DNA from: Massospora cicadina
Lineage: Eukaryota; Entomophthoromycota; Entomophthoromycetes; Entomophthorales; Entomophthoraceae
DNA length: 64,000 nt
Assembly: GCA_022478985.1 (NCBI GenBank)
Contig: JAKSZP010002694.1
Span: 124,001 to 188,000, forward strand
Direction: 5' to 3'
Each line of letters begins with the position of its first letter. The stretch's first letter is position 1. The notes beneath the pieces were generated by a model. That model did no database searches, was not told the DNA's origin, and saw nothing but the letters and a program-made list of their open reading frames with translations. The position numbers were made by a program, and so were the translations under genes. Of this stretch, positions 10,870 through 21,366 are shown piece after piece.

Positions 10870-11505
10870 ATTTCTATCTATCTATATAAATAAAGTTCTA
10901 GGAAGTCTAGATTATTTGTGGTAAACTTAGAAACTACTGAACCAATCATTTTAAACTTTGTATACTTATAGCAGGTACCTAGCGCTAGGTTTTCCGCTTT
11001 GTTTAGTAATGGCAAGTTGAAAATAAATAAGGTTATTGTAGAAAAACTCTTTTTGCGATATTATGACTGACTCTCGATTGAACCCACGTGCCAAGGGAGG
11101 CTGAAAAACAAATCCATTCAACCAGTATTAGCCAAAATTTTAAATTTGACTTACACTCAACCCTTGCCTATCCTAAAATGGGATCAAGGTATTGATTAAT
11201 TATTTATATATAAAATAAATTAATCATCTTTTTTCATTTATCTTATCTCGAATAAACAACATCTTTTAATCATTTATCTAAGATAGTAAATTATCTTATA
11301 TTATTTAATTTAAATAACCAACTATCTTTTAATCATTTTTATACATAAAAAGTTAACTATCTATATAATAAATCCTTAGGGGTTCTCCATTTGTCTGCAG
11401 TAATCTCAGTTACTACTGAACCAATTTTATTATAACTTTATATGCTCATAAAAGTGTGATAATGAATTATAATCATTGAAGTTTAAAACTAAATCATGTA
11501 TCTTA
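10870..11505 (+). repeat. Two AT-rich Helitron-like non-coding repeat starts
   Basis: Two similar segments begin CTATCTATATAAATAAAG (10878) and ATCTATATAATAAAT (11358). Each is followed by a line like CTACTGAACCAATTTTATTATAACTT at similar distance (10934, 11415). The layout resembles the starts at 17511 and 17946. Right ends were not defined. Confidence 0.35.
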
Positions 11506-11509
11506 AAAG

Positions 11510-11520
11510 AAACATGACTA
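11510..11520. repeat. Target-site duplication, left copy (SINE family 1)
   Basis: AAACATGACTA is repeated exactly at 11805-11815, directly after the A/T-rich SINE tail. Confidence 0.8.
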
Positions 11521-11804
11521 AGGGGAGGATACCTCAGTGGTAGAATATGAGCTCACTACCACTGCCTCCCCGAATTCAATTCCGGTAAATGAACTTTGGG
11601 TAGGGGACGATTATGACTGTGTTGCGTTGCGCACCAATGCCCCGAACCGAGATAGCGAATAGCAAGGTGGTCCATGGAGTTCCTGGCCTATCATACGCCG
11701 CGTGTGGAGGTTTTCCATTTTTTATCCTCCTTTTCCATTGATTCCCCTTAATTGGTGCATTATCATCCCCAGGTCATCCCACCTCGAATAAAATTTAAAA
11801 ATTT
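11521..11804 (+). mobile_element. SINE family 1, full-length copy (284 bp)
   Basis: The head is tRNA-like: GGGGAGGATACCTCAGTGGT (D-arm/A-box) and CCCCGAATTCAATTCC (T-arm/B-box) about 35 bp further on. The body is a unique GC-richer sequence (GCCCCGAACCGAGATAGCGA, CCTATCATACGCCGCG). The 3' end reads CATCCCCAGGTC then CACCTCGAATAAAATT, a variant of the type 1 LINE tail. An 11 bp duplication flanks it. A 5'-truncated copy lies at 18408-18583 (-). Confidence 0.85.
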
Positions 11805-11815
11805 AAACATGACTA

Positions 11816-14600
11816 CCGATCAAAACATTTTCTAGGGTTTCCATGTATTTATATAATTATTATAAGTATCTCTCAACCTATAAGATTGTCATCATAATAA
11901 AGATACTAATAACTCTATAATTGATAGGTATTGAATTAGTTTAAATAATTTATTGATTTTTCAGGTATTTCACCAAACATAAATACCCAATTACGTCAGA
12001 TACATAATAGAAGATTTCCACTTTATTTGGTAATGATAGATTGAAGAAGATTATAACTTTTGCTTAATAGTAAAAAGTGTAACATAATATATATCCTATA
12101 GCTAGACATCGTTCAAAACTATAATATTTTATTTCCCATCACACTATGATATCATCATTGCATATTATCTTTTAGTCATAAAAATTGTCGAAAATGGCTT
12201 TACGTGTAACATGAATTGGCAGAATAATCAGAATAAGAATTTACTAAATGGAGAAGGTTGATATTCTAGCCTCGATGACTTATCAGTGAGTCATTGAACA
12301 GAGATAATCAGAACATGTTAGATATAATAATTAGTCAATTTACTTAATTCTGCCGCTGATGAAACAAAAGTATGGGCAAATCAGATTCCTTAAATTGGAT
12401 TAATTTAAAAATTTGGCCAGTTGTCCAAGCGCCATGGGTTAATTAGATCTTACGAACCCACATTTATTTTATAAAATTATGCCGTCGATTTAGAATTTCT
12501 CAGTTAAACAGAGCATGGGAATCGTGGTAAAATTGGGCGTCTGCCATTCATTATATCAATATTGAAATCAGAAAAAAATATACCACACAGCAATCAACAT
12601 TTGTGGACCAACCGGAAGCGCGTGACCCTACTAATTAGCCCTAATCCCGAGTTTGGCAAATTACAAAACAACGAACCAGAACTCATGGGTTCAAACCAAA
12701 TTTAAATTTAAAGCCACTTAGCAAAACCATTACCCTATCAAACCAACTAAAACTTTTATCTACACCAATCCTAATAATATCTTCATTGTATGATGTCACA
12801 AATGATCATGCTTCAGGTACGCGCTACACAATTTTAACAAATCCCCAGCTAAGTCATATAGCGTGTCAAACCTAAATTAGTCAGAATTGGCTGGTAAATT
12901 ATAAAACCTTCCAGCCGCAGGCGATTGTTCAATTTTTATTGTATAACATCGCGGGTGATTTTTATTCATTATTTATAATAGTTATAAGTATTGTATTAAT
13001 GGAGTGTAAAAAGAAAAAATTTAACTGCAAACATGAAATTTAATTCAAACTTATCATACATTATGTGGGAAACGCTATTATCGCGTTCAACAAAAAAACT
13101 TTCTAATATTTTTAGTATATAAAGCGAAATGCACTATGAGCGTTCCCCGCGGCTGGAGGGTTAAACAATGCTGAGATTTCAACATGTTATAAATATAACT
13201 AAAATCTAACTAATATTTATAAAAAACAGATCTTTCGCATTATAGCTACCTTTATTTATTGCTTAGTACTTACATATCAGCTGATAAATAAGATTGACAC
13301 TTTATTGCATACTTGAATCTGGAAATTTTATGCATATACTATTATGCCTAGAAACTAAGAATATGAGTAGAGCTGAATAATATTATTTTTATGATGAGCA
13401 AAAAGAGATAAGAATAATACAATAAAACTAGCACATAATTTATAATAGTTAAATTGATAGTAAATAAGTTGAGTTTGAATCACTTTTGGGTATGATACTT
13501 TTTACAGACCAAAACTTAACTTAGTGTATTATCATAAACTAGCATACACTAAAATAGTCAATATATATTAATCAAGACATTTACTATTTAATCTAGTTAT
13601 CACCAAAAATCTCTCGCATAATAAATAATTATATTTACCAATTTTTTCAGATATCACAAGCATAAATAGCTCTATTTAGTTTATTATATTAAAATAAATA
13701 TATTAAGTTTTAAAATAATTTCATTTACTATATTTTTATTAGGAATCAGATATCTAAAAAGATACCAGATTATATCATAGAGTTAAGTTGACTCTAATCT
13801 TCTTAGAAATTCAGAATACTTACAGTGCTATATTAGATTTTTGGTGGGGAAGATGCTCGCTGGTGCTTTGGTACCTAAAATCCAACAACTAAGAGATTGA
13901 AACCACTGATAGTAAAAATAAATGAATACTAAAAACTAGGAAGTTAGTTTTTTATATATTTATTAGTTCCCTTGGGAGATAAAAAATGAACACTCTTAAT
14001 AAGTTGATACTTAGTATTTAAAGTGTTGAGGCTTGAAGTTCAAATGGCTTAGTAACATCCAAATTTAGGAATATTGATATTTGACCTATAAGCACTCAGA
14101 AGCTTTAATTCACTTTGATGAGATGGCTGATGGATGGCAGATAAAATAAGTCTGTGCGGTAAGGTTTTGATATATTTCACCCAATCAGTGGGCTAGAAAA
14201 GTTTGCACTTGGTTAGACCCCTCTCTGACCCTATAAAAGGGGCCAATCTCCATGGGGTAGGCTGTACTAAAGTGGAAGTGGCCTGGAAATGCGCTCCTGA
14301 TAAACTTCCCAAATTTGGCTGACAATTCAGTGCAATCTGATCACCCAAACTCATTTTGCTTGCCCAATTATTATTGGAAGGGTTACCCCAATTTGAAGGA
14401 TTCCACCAGGAATTGACCAGGGTCTTTTAGCCAATTTTTTTATCACTTACCTCTAAACCACTCTTTTCTATATATTAGACTTGTAATTGTCCAACATGCT
14501 AAAAGCACTCCTAGTCAAAGTTTTATTCATTAAAACTCAATTTTATAAATACTATTATAACTATATATATACTATATATTTTTATCTTTGGTATATGACT
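11816..14600. other. AT-rich non-coding stretch, no gene recognised
   Basis: I see no supported coding region. A GGGTTCAAACC B-box-like motif at about 12690 hints at an old SINE. CTATAAAAGGGGCC at 14231 could be a promoter in a solo LTR, but no partner repeat was found. Confidence 0.4.
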
Positions 14601-14735
14601 ATTAGAGTAGTTTGGCATTGGGATAAATAGACTATACCAGGAATAGCCATTTGCTGAGGTTTGAACTCATGTATATCTGGCAATAGTATAAAAATCTCTT
14701 CAATAGACTAGCCACCCTTTGTTATAGTATTTGTA
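14600..14735 (-). mobile_element. SINE family 2-like copy, diverged
   Basis: On the minus strand, AAGGGTGGCTAGTCTATTG (A-box region) is followed by GAGTTCAAACCTC (B-box). Spacing matches the other family 2 copies. The body is strongly diverged. Confidence 0.45.
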
Positions 14736-14892
14736 TTACCAAAAAGCTGCAAAATTGATACCTCACTTATTTAACTGCAATTATTAAATTAGTAAATTGA
14801 TAAATTAGATTTAGATTTGAGTGGCATATAGATACTAGTTTTTCAACTTGCAATAGGATAATTATCCGAAAGTTAGCTTTACCCTGACAAAA

Positions 14893-15045
14893 TATTCGAG
14901 GTAGGTTAACCTTGGGCTAAATTACCAACCACATTGAGATTTTTTTTCTAGCCAGTAAAGGTTTCAAACTTGTGTCGAACAAGCCTGCACTAGAGTGGAA
15001 GCAGGAATTACCCTGCCAGGCTAACCACCCTTCTCTACCCTATTA
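14893..15045 (-). mobile_element. SINE family 2 copy
   Basis: The minus strand reads AAGGGTGGTTAGCCTGGCAG, TCCTGCTTCCACTCTAGTGC and GTTTGAAACC, matching the copy at 10200. Its 3' end (GCCCAAGGTTAACC then TACCTCGAATA) is a weak variant of the type 1 tail. Confidence 0.65.
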
Positions 15046-15067
15046 AAAAGTTACTATTTTATGAAAT

Positions 15068-16300
15068 TACTAGCTGACCCAGCAAACTTCATACCGCCTC
15101 AGAATCAATAAATGTTGTTAACTTATTAGCTGAATTAAATTCAGTTTTTTATTAAGATAAAATGAGTACTCAAAATAAATTAAGTTCAATAAATGTACAA
15201 AAATCAAAATGAAATGTATTTTAATTACAGAAATGAATGTAATTCACGTGGCAGCAAGGCATTTGCTTTATTGAAGCGAATTGAAATGATTCTCGTAGCA
15301 TTGTTGCACTACTTTTTGTTAAACTATTTGCTGGATGGGTTGCACTCGGGTCGATTCCCTTCATTGAAGCACCTTGTGATATATGACATTTTTCGTTTTG
15401 TTGTCAGACGCGAGAATGAACAAAGCGGATGGTTTGCCGACACGTGAACAAGCTACGTACAATTGACCGCGAGAGAAACATTTATTTTTCTAGATTCAGG
15501 CCACAAACACTCAAGGATTGGCCTTGTGATTTGTTGATCGTCATGGCGAATGCAAGACGAATCGGAAATTGTATTCGTTTAAACTCGAATGGCATATCGG
15601 TTGGGATCATCGGAATTCTTGGAATGAGAACTTCCTCACCTTTGAATTTTCCTTTGAGTATCGTCGCGTGAATCACATTGCCCATGAGTTTTCTCACCAC
15701 CAAACGCGTTCCGTTACATAGTTTTGGTTGGTTCAGATTTCGAAGCATGATGACTACCGAGCCAACCTTCATTTATAAATTGTGCGGTGGCAAGCCAGGC
15801 AGATCCAATGAGTTTAAAAATTCAGTTGGATAGTTGGTTGCTTCGTCTTCGTTTGTTACAGTGTCGATAGATTTTAAGGAATGCAGTGGACCAACGATTT
15901 GATTTTGAATTGTGAAGTTTAAGTGATCCACATCTTTGTTCTTTGCCGCGAGAATTGCTCGTTCACTCAACCAATTGTGATTTTTGTGGTTAGCAATGAT
16001 GTTCGGGAACACTTTGTTGATGAGCTCGTCCTTCGTTGAGACGAAATTGCAAAAATTCGGCGGCAACGAAATCAATCCTTTCGATTCATCGACAGGAACA
16101 CGGCCATTACTGATAAAATATATGAGAAAATGAATTTTCTTCATAAATTTTTTTTTCATGAATTTTTCCCATGTTTTAATAGTTATTCTGCTATTCGGGG
16201 CAGACAAATCCAACAAAGCAAAGATCATAAAAATCGGTCCAGCCGTTCTTGAGTTATAAATGGTAACTAACACGACTTTGTTATATATATATGTATATAT
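15068..16300 (-). mobile_element. Helitron-like element fragment carrying a helicase C-terminus
   Basis: The low-coordinate end starts TACTAGCTGACCCAGC at 15068, similar in its ACTAGCTG..CCC start to the terminus at 16303. The helicase relic 15361-16273 fills most of it. Gene order is consistent with the 3' end of a Helitron-type element (helicase C-terminus, short 3' flank, terminus). The 5' boundary is unclear because another element abuts at 16303. Confidence 0.5.
15361..16273 (-). pseudogene. PIF1-like helicase domain, C-terminal part (Helitron), broken
   Basis: Reading right to left: GRVPVDESKGLISLPPNF near 16100, ERAILAAKNKDVDHLN near 15960-15910, LPPHNL, an in-frame stop at 15773-15775, then KVGSVVIMLRNLN, NGTRLVV, FPIRLAFAMTINKSQGQSL (motif V/VI region) and GLNLEK near 15485. 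A second stop plus a one-base shift follows. The reading then continues CFSRGQLYVACSRVGKPSAL to a natural end at 15361. These are the C-terminal blocks of PIF1-family helicases as found in Helitron RepHel proteins. The Walker A region is absent, so only the last third or so remains. Confidence 0.85.
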
Positions 16301-16302
16301 TA

Positions 16303-17510
16303 CTAGCTGTACCCGGCCACGCGTTGCTGTGGCTCAGTCTGATTAAATAGAAAAGAAAGAGAAAGCATATGTTCTAATAGCAAAATTTACCCGTCGTTGC
16401 TCAGGTTTATTTATAAGCTCACATTGACAGCCTATAGGCTGTGCCAGTGCTAATCTTGAGCCACTCGGACTAACAGCTTTGCTGTTGCCCTCGTGGCTGG
16501 TTAGCTGATCCTAACTTTACTTAATCTACTTAATCCTCGAACCTGATTTTTATTTAGTTTCGGGTGAGCAATAATGTGAATTATGAAATAATATTTGCCA
16601 ATTCTCACCCACTCACCCAAATAGATTGAATCTGTCAGACTCTAAGGTTTTAGATGTACATCAGTCAGTACATCAGTGAGTGTTTTGTTAAGTAGATATT
16701 AAAAAATTATATATTAGCATTCCGTTCCCAAACTTTATAGAATACTTGTGCCAAGTTGGTGATTTTTGGTTATTTGCTCATGAGATAATGCATCCGATAT
16801 AAATAAATTAATTTAATGAAAGTTTTATAAAAATTTAGACTAATTCTTATTGATACCCAGTTTAACAGATTTTTTGTGGGTTTAAAGTTTACCAGAAGAT
16901 CTTAATCGATTCTTTTTTATATTGGTAGATAGTATCGATAAAATTAAGAATCAAATTATATTGAATCAATATAAAAATAAAATTACCAACCACTCAGCTA
17001 AAACCAATTAAACCTATCGAATTATCTAAAACTTCAACCATTTGCCTGAAACCATTGGCTATCGAATCAACCTAAATCCACCAACCACCACCCAGCTAAA
17101 ACCAATTGATGAACTTTTAAATCAACTAACAACCAAAAACCGCCAACCACTTACCAGAACCAATTAAATTATCGAACTAACCAATCATTAACTGCTAATT
17201 AAAACCATCAAGCTTATTAATCAACTCTAAAACCACCAACCGCTTGCCAAAACCATTTAAAATCAAATCAACCGAATATCTAACTGCTCAGTCGTAACGT
17301 TATACTGATTTCCATTAAGAACATATAGAATTTTCACTTGTTACATATAAAACTTTTTATTTTTCTATAAAAATAAAAAATCCTTTCTTATTGCACATCT
17401 AAAGTATCTAGTGAATATTTATGTAAAGTTTCAACTTTCTAGACCTTGTCATTGTTAAGATACAGTGATGAGTGAGTGGGCCTTCACATTTATATATATA
17501 GATTACATCA
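16303..17510 (-). mobile_element. Helitron-like non-coding element, orientation (-)
   Basis: It starts ACTAGCTGTACCCGGCCACG at 16303 and runs to the AT-rich junction near 17510. The terminus is a counterpart of the reverse-complement end at 19541-19573 (ACTAGC..TACCCG shared). It contains the hairpin cluster at 16428-16498 and an array of ~60 bp repeats in antisense orientation (16980-17290). No coding capacity was seen. Classification is inferred from terminus resemblance. Confidence 0.45.
16428..16498. repeat. Palindrome and nested hairpin cluster
   Basis: CAGCCTATAGGCTG (16428-16441) is a perfect 14 bp palindrome. Next, AGCCAC (16459-16464) pairs with GTGGCT (16493-16498), enclosing AACAGC-TTT-GCTGTT (16472-16486). 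Hairpins near an end are typical of Helitron-type elements. Confidence 0.7.
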
Positions 17511-18390
17511 TCTATATATATAAAAATGTATGTGTGTCTGTCTGTCTGTATGTCCCGAATGCATTACTATACCATTCATCCAATTGTGTTGAAACTTTGT
17601 TGAGTTGTTGTGTGCATGCCTGAGAAGGTTTATGAATTTTAAAAAAATAGTATTTTAATAGTAAAATAAAAAGTTTTATATGTAACAAGTGAAAATCCTA
17701 TATATACTTCGATAGTATTCGCTATATTGTTACAGCTGAGCAGTTTAAATTTGTTTGATTTGATATTTTATATGGTTTTGTTAAGTGGTTAGTGGTCATT
17801 TAGCTAGTTAGGAAGTTAATTTAAATCAAGACTTTGAATCAAAAGTCCAATTGATTTTAAAAATACCTCCTCTAGCATAATCGGCTCAGCTTTTGGCTCT
17901 AAACTTCAACTCTATAAAAGGTCAGTTGTTCAAATTCTGGCGTAATCTATATATATATATAAAAGCAAATGTGTATGTGTGTGTGCGCGATGCTCAGCCA
18001 AAACTAGAGCATGTAGAGCTCTGAAAATTTGGCTATAGGTGAACGGGAGGGGGTCCGTGTGCATCTCGAAGCCCGATTTTTAATTTTCATAGTAAAATAA
18101 AAAGTTTTATATGTAACAAGTTGAAATTTTATATGTTTTTAATGGAAATCGGTATATTGTTACGGCTGAGAAGTTTGATATTTGATTGATTCGATAGTTT
18201 AAATAGTTTTGTCGAGTGGTTGGTGGTTTTGGGTTGATTAAGCTTAACAATTTAAATAAAGTTAGTGATTGGTTGATTCGATAATTTCATTGGTTTTGAT
18301 AAGTGGTTGGTGATTTTGGTTGTTTCGATACATTTAGTTTTGGTTACGAAGCGGTTGGTGATTAGTTGATTTTTAATCTAATTATTTTAG

Positions 18391-18407
18391 CTAAGTGGTT
18401 TAGTTAA
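18391..18407. repeat. Target-site duplication, left copy (SINE family 1, copy 2)
   Basis: CTAAGTGGTTTAGTTAA is repeated exactly at 18584-18600. Confidence 0.9.
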
Positions 18408-18583
18408 AAGTATTTTATTCGAGGTGGGCCGACCTGGGGACGATAACGCAACGATTAAGGGAAATCGAATGTATGGGAAAGGAGGATAAAATCCGGTAAA
18501 CCTCCACGCGCGGCGTATGATAGGCCAGTAACCCCATGGACCGCTTTTTGCTATTCGCTATCTCGGTTCGGGGCATCGGTGCG
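18408..18583 (-). mobile_element. SINE family 1, 5'-truncated copy (176 bp)
   Basis: The minus strand reads GCGCACCGATGCCCCGAACC through ACCTCGAATAAAATA and matches the second half of the copy at 11521-11804. The tRNA-like head is missing. A perfect 17 bp duplication flanks it. Its tail TCCCCAGGTCGGCCCACCTC is closer to the type 1 LINE tail than that of the full-length copy. It sits inside the ~60 bp repeat array. Confidence 0.9.
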
Positions 18584-19913
18584 CTAAGTGGTTTAGTTAA
18601 TTCGATAGGTTTAATTGGGATTGGCTGAATGGTTGGTAAATTTATATTGATTAAGTATAATTTGATTTTTTAATATTATCGATAACCATCTACAAATATA
18701 AAAAAGAATTAATTAGGATTATCAGGTAAACTTAAAGCCCAAAAACAAATTTGTGCTAAACTGGGTATCAACAAGAATTACCCAAACTTTTCATTACAAA
18801 ACTATCATTCTGTTTATTTATTTATAACAGATGCATTATCTCAAGCAAATAACCAAAAATCACCAAACTTGGCACAAGTATTCTATAAAATTTGGGAACG
18901 GAATGCTAATATGTAATTATTTAAAATAATCATATAAATTTAAATATCAGTTCTATTTAAGATCTAGAACATATATTTCTAATATAATTGTATAGCAATT
19001 TGGCTGTTTATTTTCATATTCATTTAATTCAATTTTTTCATAGGTTTTTGATAAGGGGTTGGTACGTTGTGGCAGTTGTAAGTTCTGTAATTGGTTTTTG
19101 CTGGGTGGTGGATTATTTTTTGGTTGATTCGATAGGCTTAATAATTTCAGGTAAGTGATTGATGGTTTAGTTAATTTGGCAGGCTTTATTGATTTTAGCT
19201 AAATGGTTGAAGGTTTGAATTTTTAATAGGTTTAATGGTTTCTGAACTTATTGATAGCTATCTACCAATATAAAAACTAAAATAATTTAGAATTTGATTG
19301 ATTTGATATATTTATTTTCCTTGGCCGAATGGGTTGACGGTTTTTGGTCGAATCGACAGAATACAATTTAGCTTTGGGGGTGATTAGTAATTGGTTGATT
19401 TGATAAGTTTAGTTAGTTTTAGCTGAGTGGTTGGTTGTTTTGGTTGCTTCGATTGAGCAATTAGATTTGGCCGAGTAGTTATTGCTTAACTATATAAAAA
19501 TCTAAATTAATCAATTCAAATCATCTGAAATTCTATAGAAACCGTAGCGAAGCACGGGTAACTCCGCTAGTCAATCTATAAATTTTGATAAGCCTGCTGA
19601 AATATTCTTAGTAACTATTTTACGTATATAGTATTTTACTAATTAATATCATGATTTGCTCTAAATATGGATGAAAATAGATAAAACTTTGGTATATTCC
19701 CTTTTAGTTTGGGTGCATCTATTTCTAAGAACACAAGGTGGATATTTCAATCAAATAACTCCATTTGAAAGTCCCATGTTATCTATATAAACTCCAGTAT
19801 GTTTCAATAATATGGAGATGTGATAAATTTAAGGATCAGGATTTAATAGATTATGACCTATAGACTTATAAGAAGGTATTTAAATCAGATTTTACTATAA
19901 GGTCTTATGAACT

Positions 19914-21085
19914 ATGATAGATAACGCATTCTTTTCACCTTCTACTATTGAGTATAAAACTTTCAACTGGATAAGTGCAATTAGTGCCTTGATCGTTGTC
20001 ATTTCTGTCATAATATTAAGTAAACTATACTTTTTTTATAGCTAACCTAGATAGAGAAATTTAGACCATCCTCTGTTGATCGCTTTACTTTTAATCTACA
20101 GGCAGCAGTTGCACTAGTTGATATTCCACGCCATATCGTTCTTGTCTATTCTGCTAGTAATGATGAAACTATCTGCACATTCTTGGCCTTCTTGACTTTC
20201 TTTTGTACAATATTTAAGTCTTCTTTTTAATGTTGTAATTGCAGCAAATCTTCAGCGTATCTATATACAAAATATAGTTCCAAGTTTACTATGGAGAAAA
20301 ACATTATATATCTTTCCAGTTCTTTTCTCATTAGTACTTGACCTTACTCCAATAGGTAATGCTTTTTAACCTTCACTAATTATATAGTACTTGGTGCTTA
20401 TGGACTAAGTAGAGAAAATGCATGTTACCTAAATGATAAGTATAAGCATGCTAACTTGTTGAGGATTCTACTTATATATGTGACTCGAATTCCTGGATAT
20501 CTTTACTGCCTAATAGTTTTTATTATAGTTGTAAAAAAGATTTATAGTGAATCTAATACTATAGAAGAAAATGGAAATCTAGAAGCACCTTTATTACGAA
20601 GCAATCAATCTTTGGAACATAGCCGGCTTGCTCTGAGAATGTAAGTTATTAAATTTGTCTAACTGATCTTTAGTTCCTTTTATCCTCTTACTTGCTTTAT
20701 ATGCCACTCTGGTGTGATTGCAACACAATTTTATTACTACTTTACTAGCGATGCTTCTTATATCTTAAAAACTTGGAGTTTTGTTGGGATAAGCACAACT
20801 GGAATGTTTAACCTAGTGTCATTTTTACTTGATCCTGCATTGAAGGAAGTCTTTAGAAGAGATTCTGAAGATGAAGAGACTGCAAGACCTTCAAGCCCAT
20901 ACACTCAGCGTCAAAGAAATTTTAGAAACCGTCACCGCCCTCCCACCCCACCAAGGCCTCCGATGCCAGAACAGCCACCAGTTGAATATGGACCACATTT
21001 GGAGTCAGATCATGCAAGATATGTACGAAAGTCTACTGAAAGAGAGGAGAAAATACAATTTGGTCCATCCTATAGGGTTTGGTAA
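19914..21085 (+). CDS. Seven-transmembrane GPCR-like receptor (fungal Git3/cAMP-receptor-like), 4 exons
   Basis: My exon model is 19914-20019, 20055-20355, 20388-20640 and 20674-21085, with GT-AG introns of 32-35 nt and CTAAC upstream of two acceptors. It gives about 356 residues. Hydrophobic segments lie near residues 19-36, 50-68, 75-95, 117-140, 159-185, 221-242 and 253-273. NLQRIYIQN follows the third, FYPLTCFI is in the sixth and FLLDPALKEVF ends the seventh, as in fungal GPCRs. A Pro/Arg-rich cytosolic tail follows. Frames join at every intron, but exon 2 needs one base removed in the CTTTTG at 20200-20205, inside helix 3, or a 40 nt intron 20205-20244 that would shorten that helix. The expected role is signal sensing at the plasma membrane through a G protein; the ligand is unknown. 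It is the only host gene seen here. Confidence 0.75.
20020..20054 (+). other. Intron 1 of the receptor gene (35 nt)
   Basis: Donor GTAAAC at 20020 and acceptor ATAG ending at 20054, with CTAAC at 20042-20046. An acceptor four bases upstream (20050) would shift into a frame with an early stop, so 20054 is chosen. Confidence 0.65.
20356..20387 (+). other. Intron 2 of the receptor gene (32 nt)
   Basis: Donor GTAATG and acceptor TATATAG. Joining gives TPI-V-LGAYG in the same frame as the downstream helix 5. Confidence 0.7.
20641..20673 (+). other. Intron 3 of the receptor gene (33 nt)
   Basis: Donor GTAAGT, CTAAC branch point and acceptor TTTAG. Joining creates RLALRI-SFYPLTCF across helix 6. 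Without splicing the frame stops at once (ATG TAA). Confidence 0.8.
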
Positions 21086-21351
21086 AGATGTATCCTAAAT
21101 TCAATAAACACTACGTTTGACAAGACTAAATTAGCAATATAAATAGCGTTCGATAATGATACCTTAGATATAATCTCTTCATTTTTTGATTAAAATTATC
21201 AACGTTTAGGCATGTTTTGTTATATAAATATTGAAAGGCTATCTTAATCGTTTTTATAAAAATAAACTATCTATATCTGAGTGGTTTTTAGCCTTAACAA
21301 TAATAATTAAATTCTTACAAGATCACTGATCTCTATGTTAAAGTTGATCAT

Positions 21352-21366
21352 ATGATATAGATTTCA
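21352..21366. repeat. Target-site duplication, one copy (ORF1-only element 2)
   Basis: ATGATATAGATTTCA here matches ATGATATAAATTTCA at 23265-23279 at 14 of 15 positions. Confidence 0.8.

Larger units (their letters stand above)
8936..10870. other. AT-rich non-coding DNA with SINE copies and Helitron-like repeat
   Basis: I see no gene here. 9110-9530 resembles, in the same strand sense, 16980-17500: runs of AACCAATCA/ACCACCAAC, then ACATATAAAACTTTTTATTTTT and a GACAGACAG motif. Two SINE copies (9548, 10200) and a 14 bp LINE footprint (10420) lie within. The rest is unassigned AT-rich sequence. Confidence 0.5.
16980..19490. repeat. Diverged ~60 bp repeat arrays in opposing orientations
   Basis: The recurring plus-strand unit is roughly GGTTGATTCGATA, TTTAGTTTTGGCTAAGTGG, TTGGTGGTTTTGG. 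It occurs in plus sense at about 17740-17820, 18180-18400, 18590-18650 and 19100-19480, and in antisense at 16980-17290. Units are diverged and interrupted, including by the SINE at 18408. They show no coding signal. Confidence 0.6.
17511..19573 (+). mobile_element. Helitron-like non-coding elements, orientation (+), nested starts
   Basis: Two starts share the pattern CTATATATATAAAA followed by TGTGTGTCTGTCTG (17511) or TGTGTATGTGTGTGTG (17946). Both could end at the terminus GCGAAGCACGGGTA..CTCCGCTAGT (19549-19573), which mirrors the start at 16303. Between them lie AATAAAAAGTTTTATATGTA blocks (17667, 18092) and the ~60 bp repeats. This suggests one element disrupted by another of the same family. 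No coding capacity was seen. Confidence 0.45.

Noticed and set aside
11521..11590. Possible tRNA gene
   Set aside because: Same reasoning: a tRNA-like head inside a 284 bp SINE with duplications and a LINE-like tail.
14231..14244. TATA-like CTATAAAAGGGGCC as a gene promoter
   Set aside because: No open reading frame follows; a solo LTR is possible but no partner repeat was found.
15193..15671. Two overlapping plus-strand open frames
   Set aside because: They are antisense to the helicase C-terminus, which is clearly coding on the minus strand.
18180..19480. CRISPR-like repeat array
   Set aside because: Units of about 60 bp are diverged, lack unique equal-length spacers and lie in a eukaryotic transposon context.
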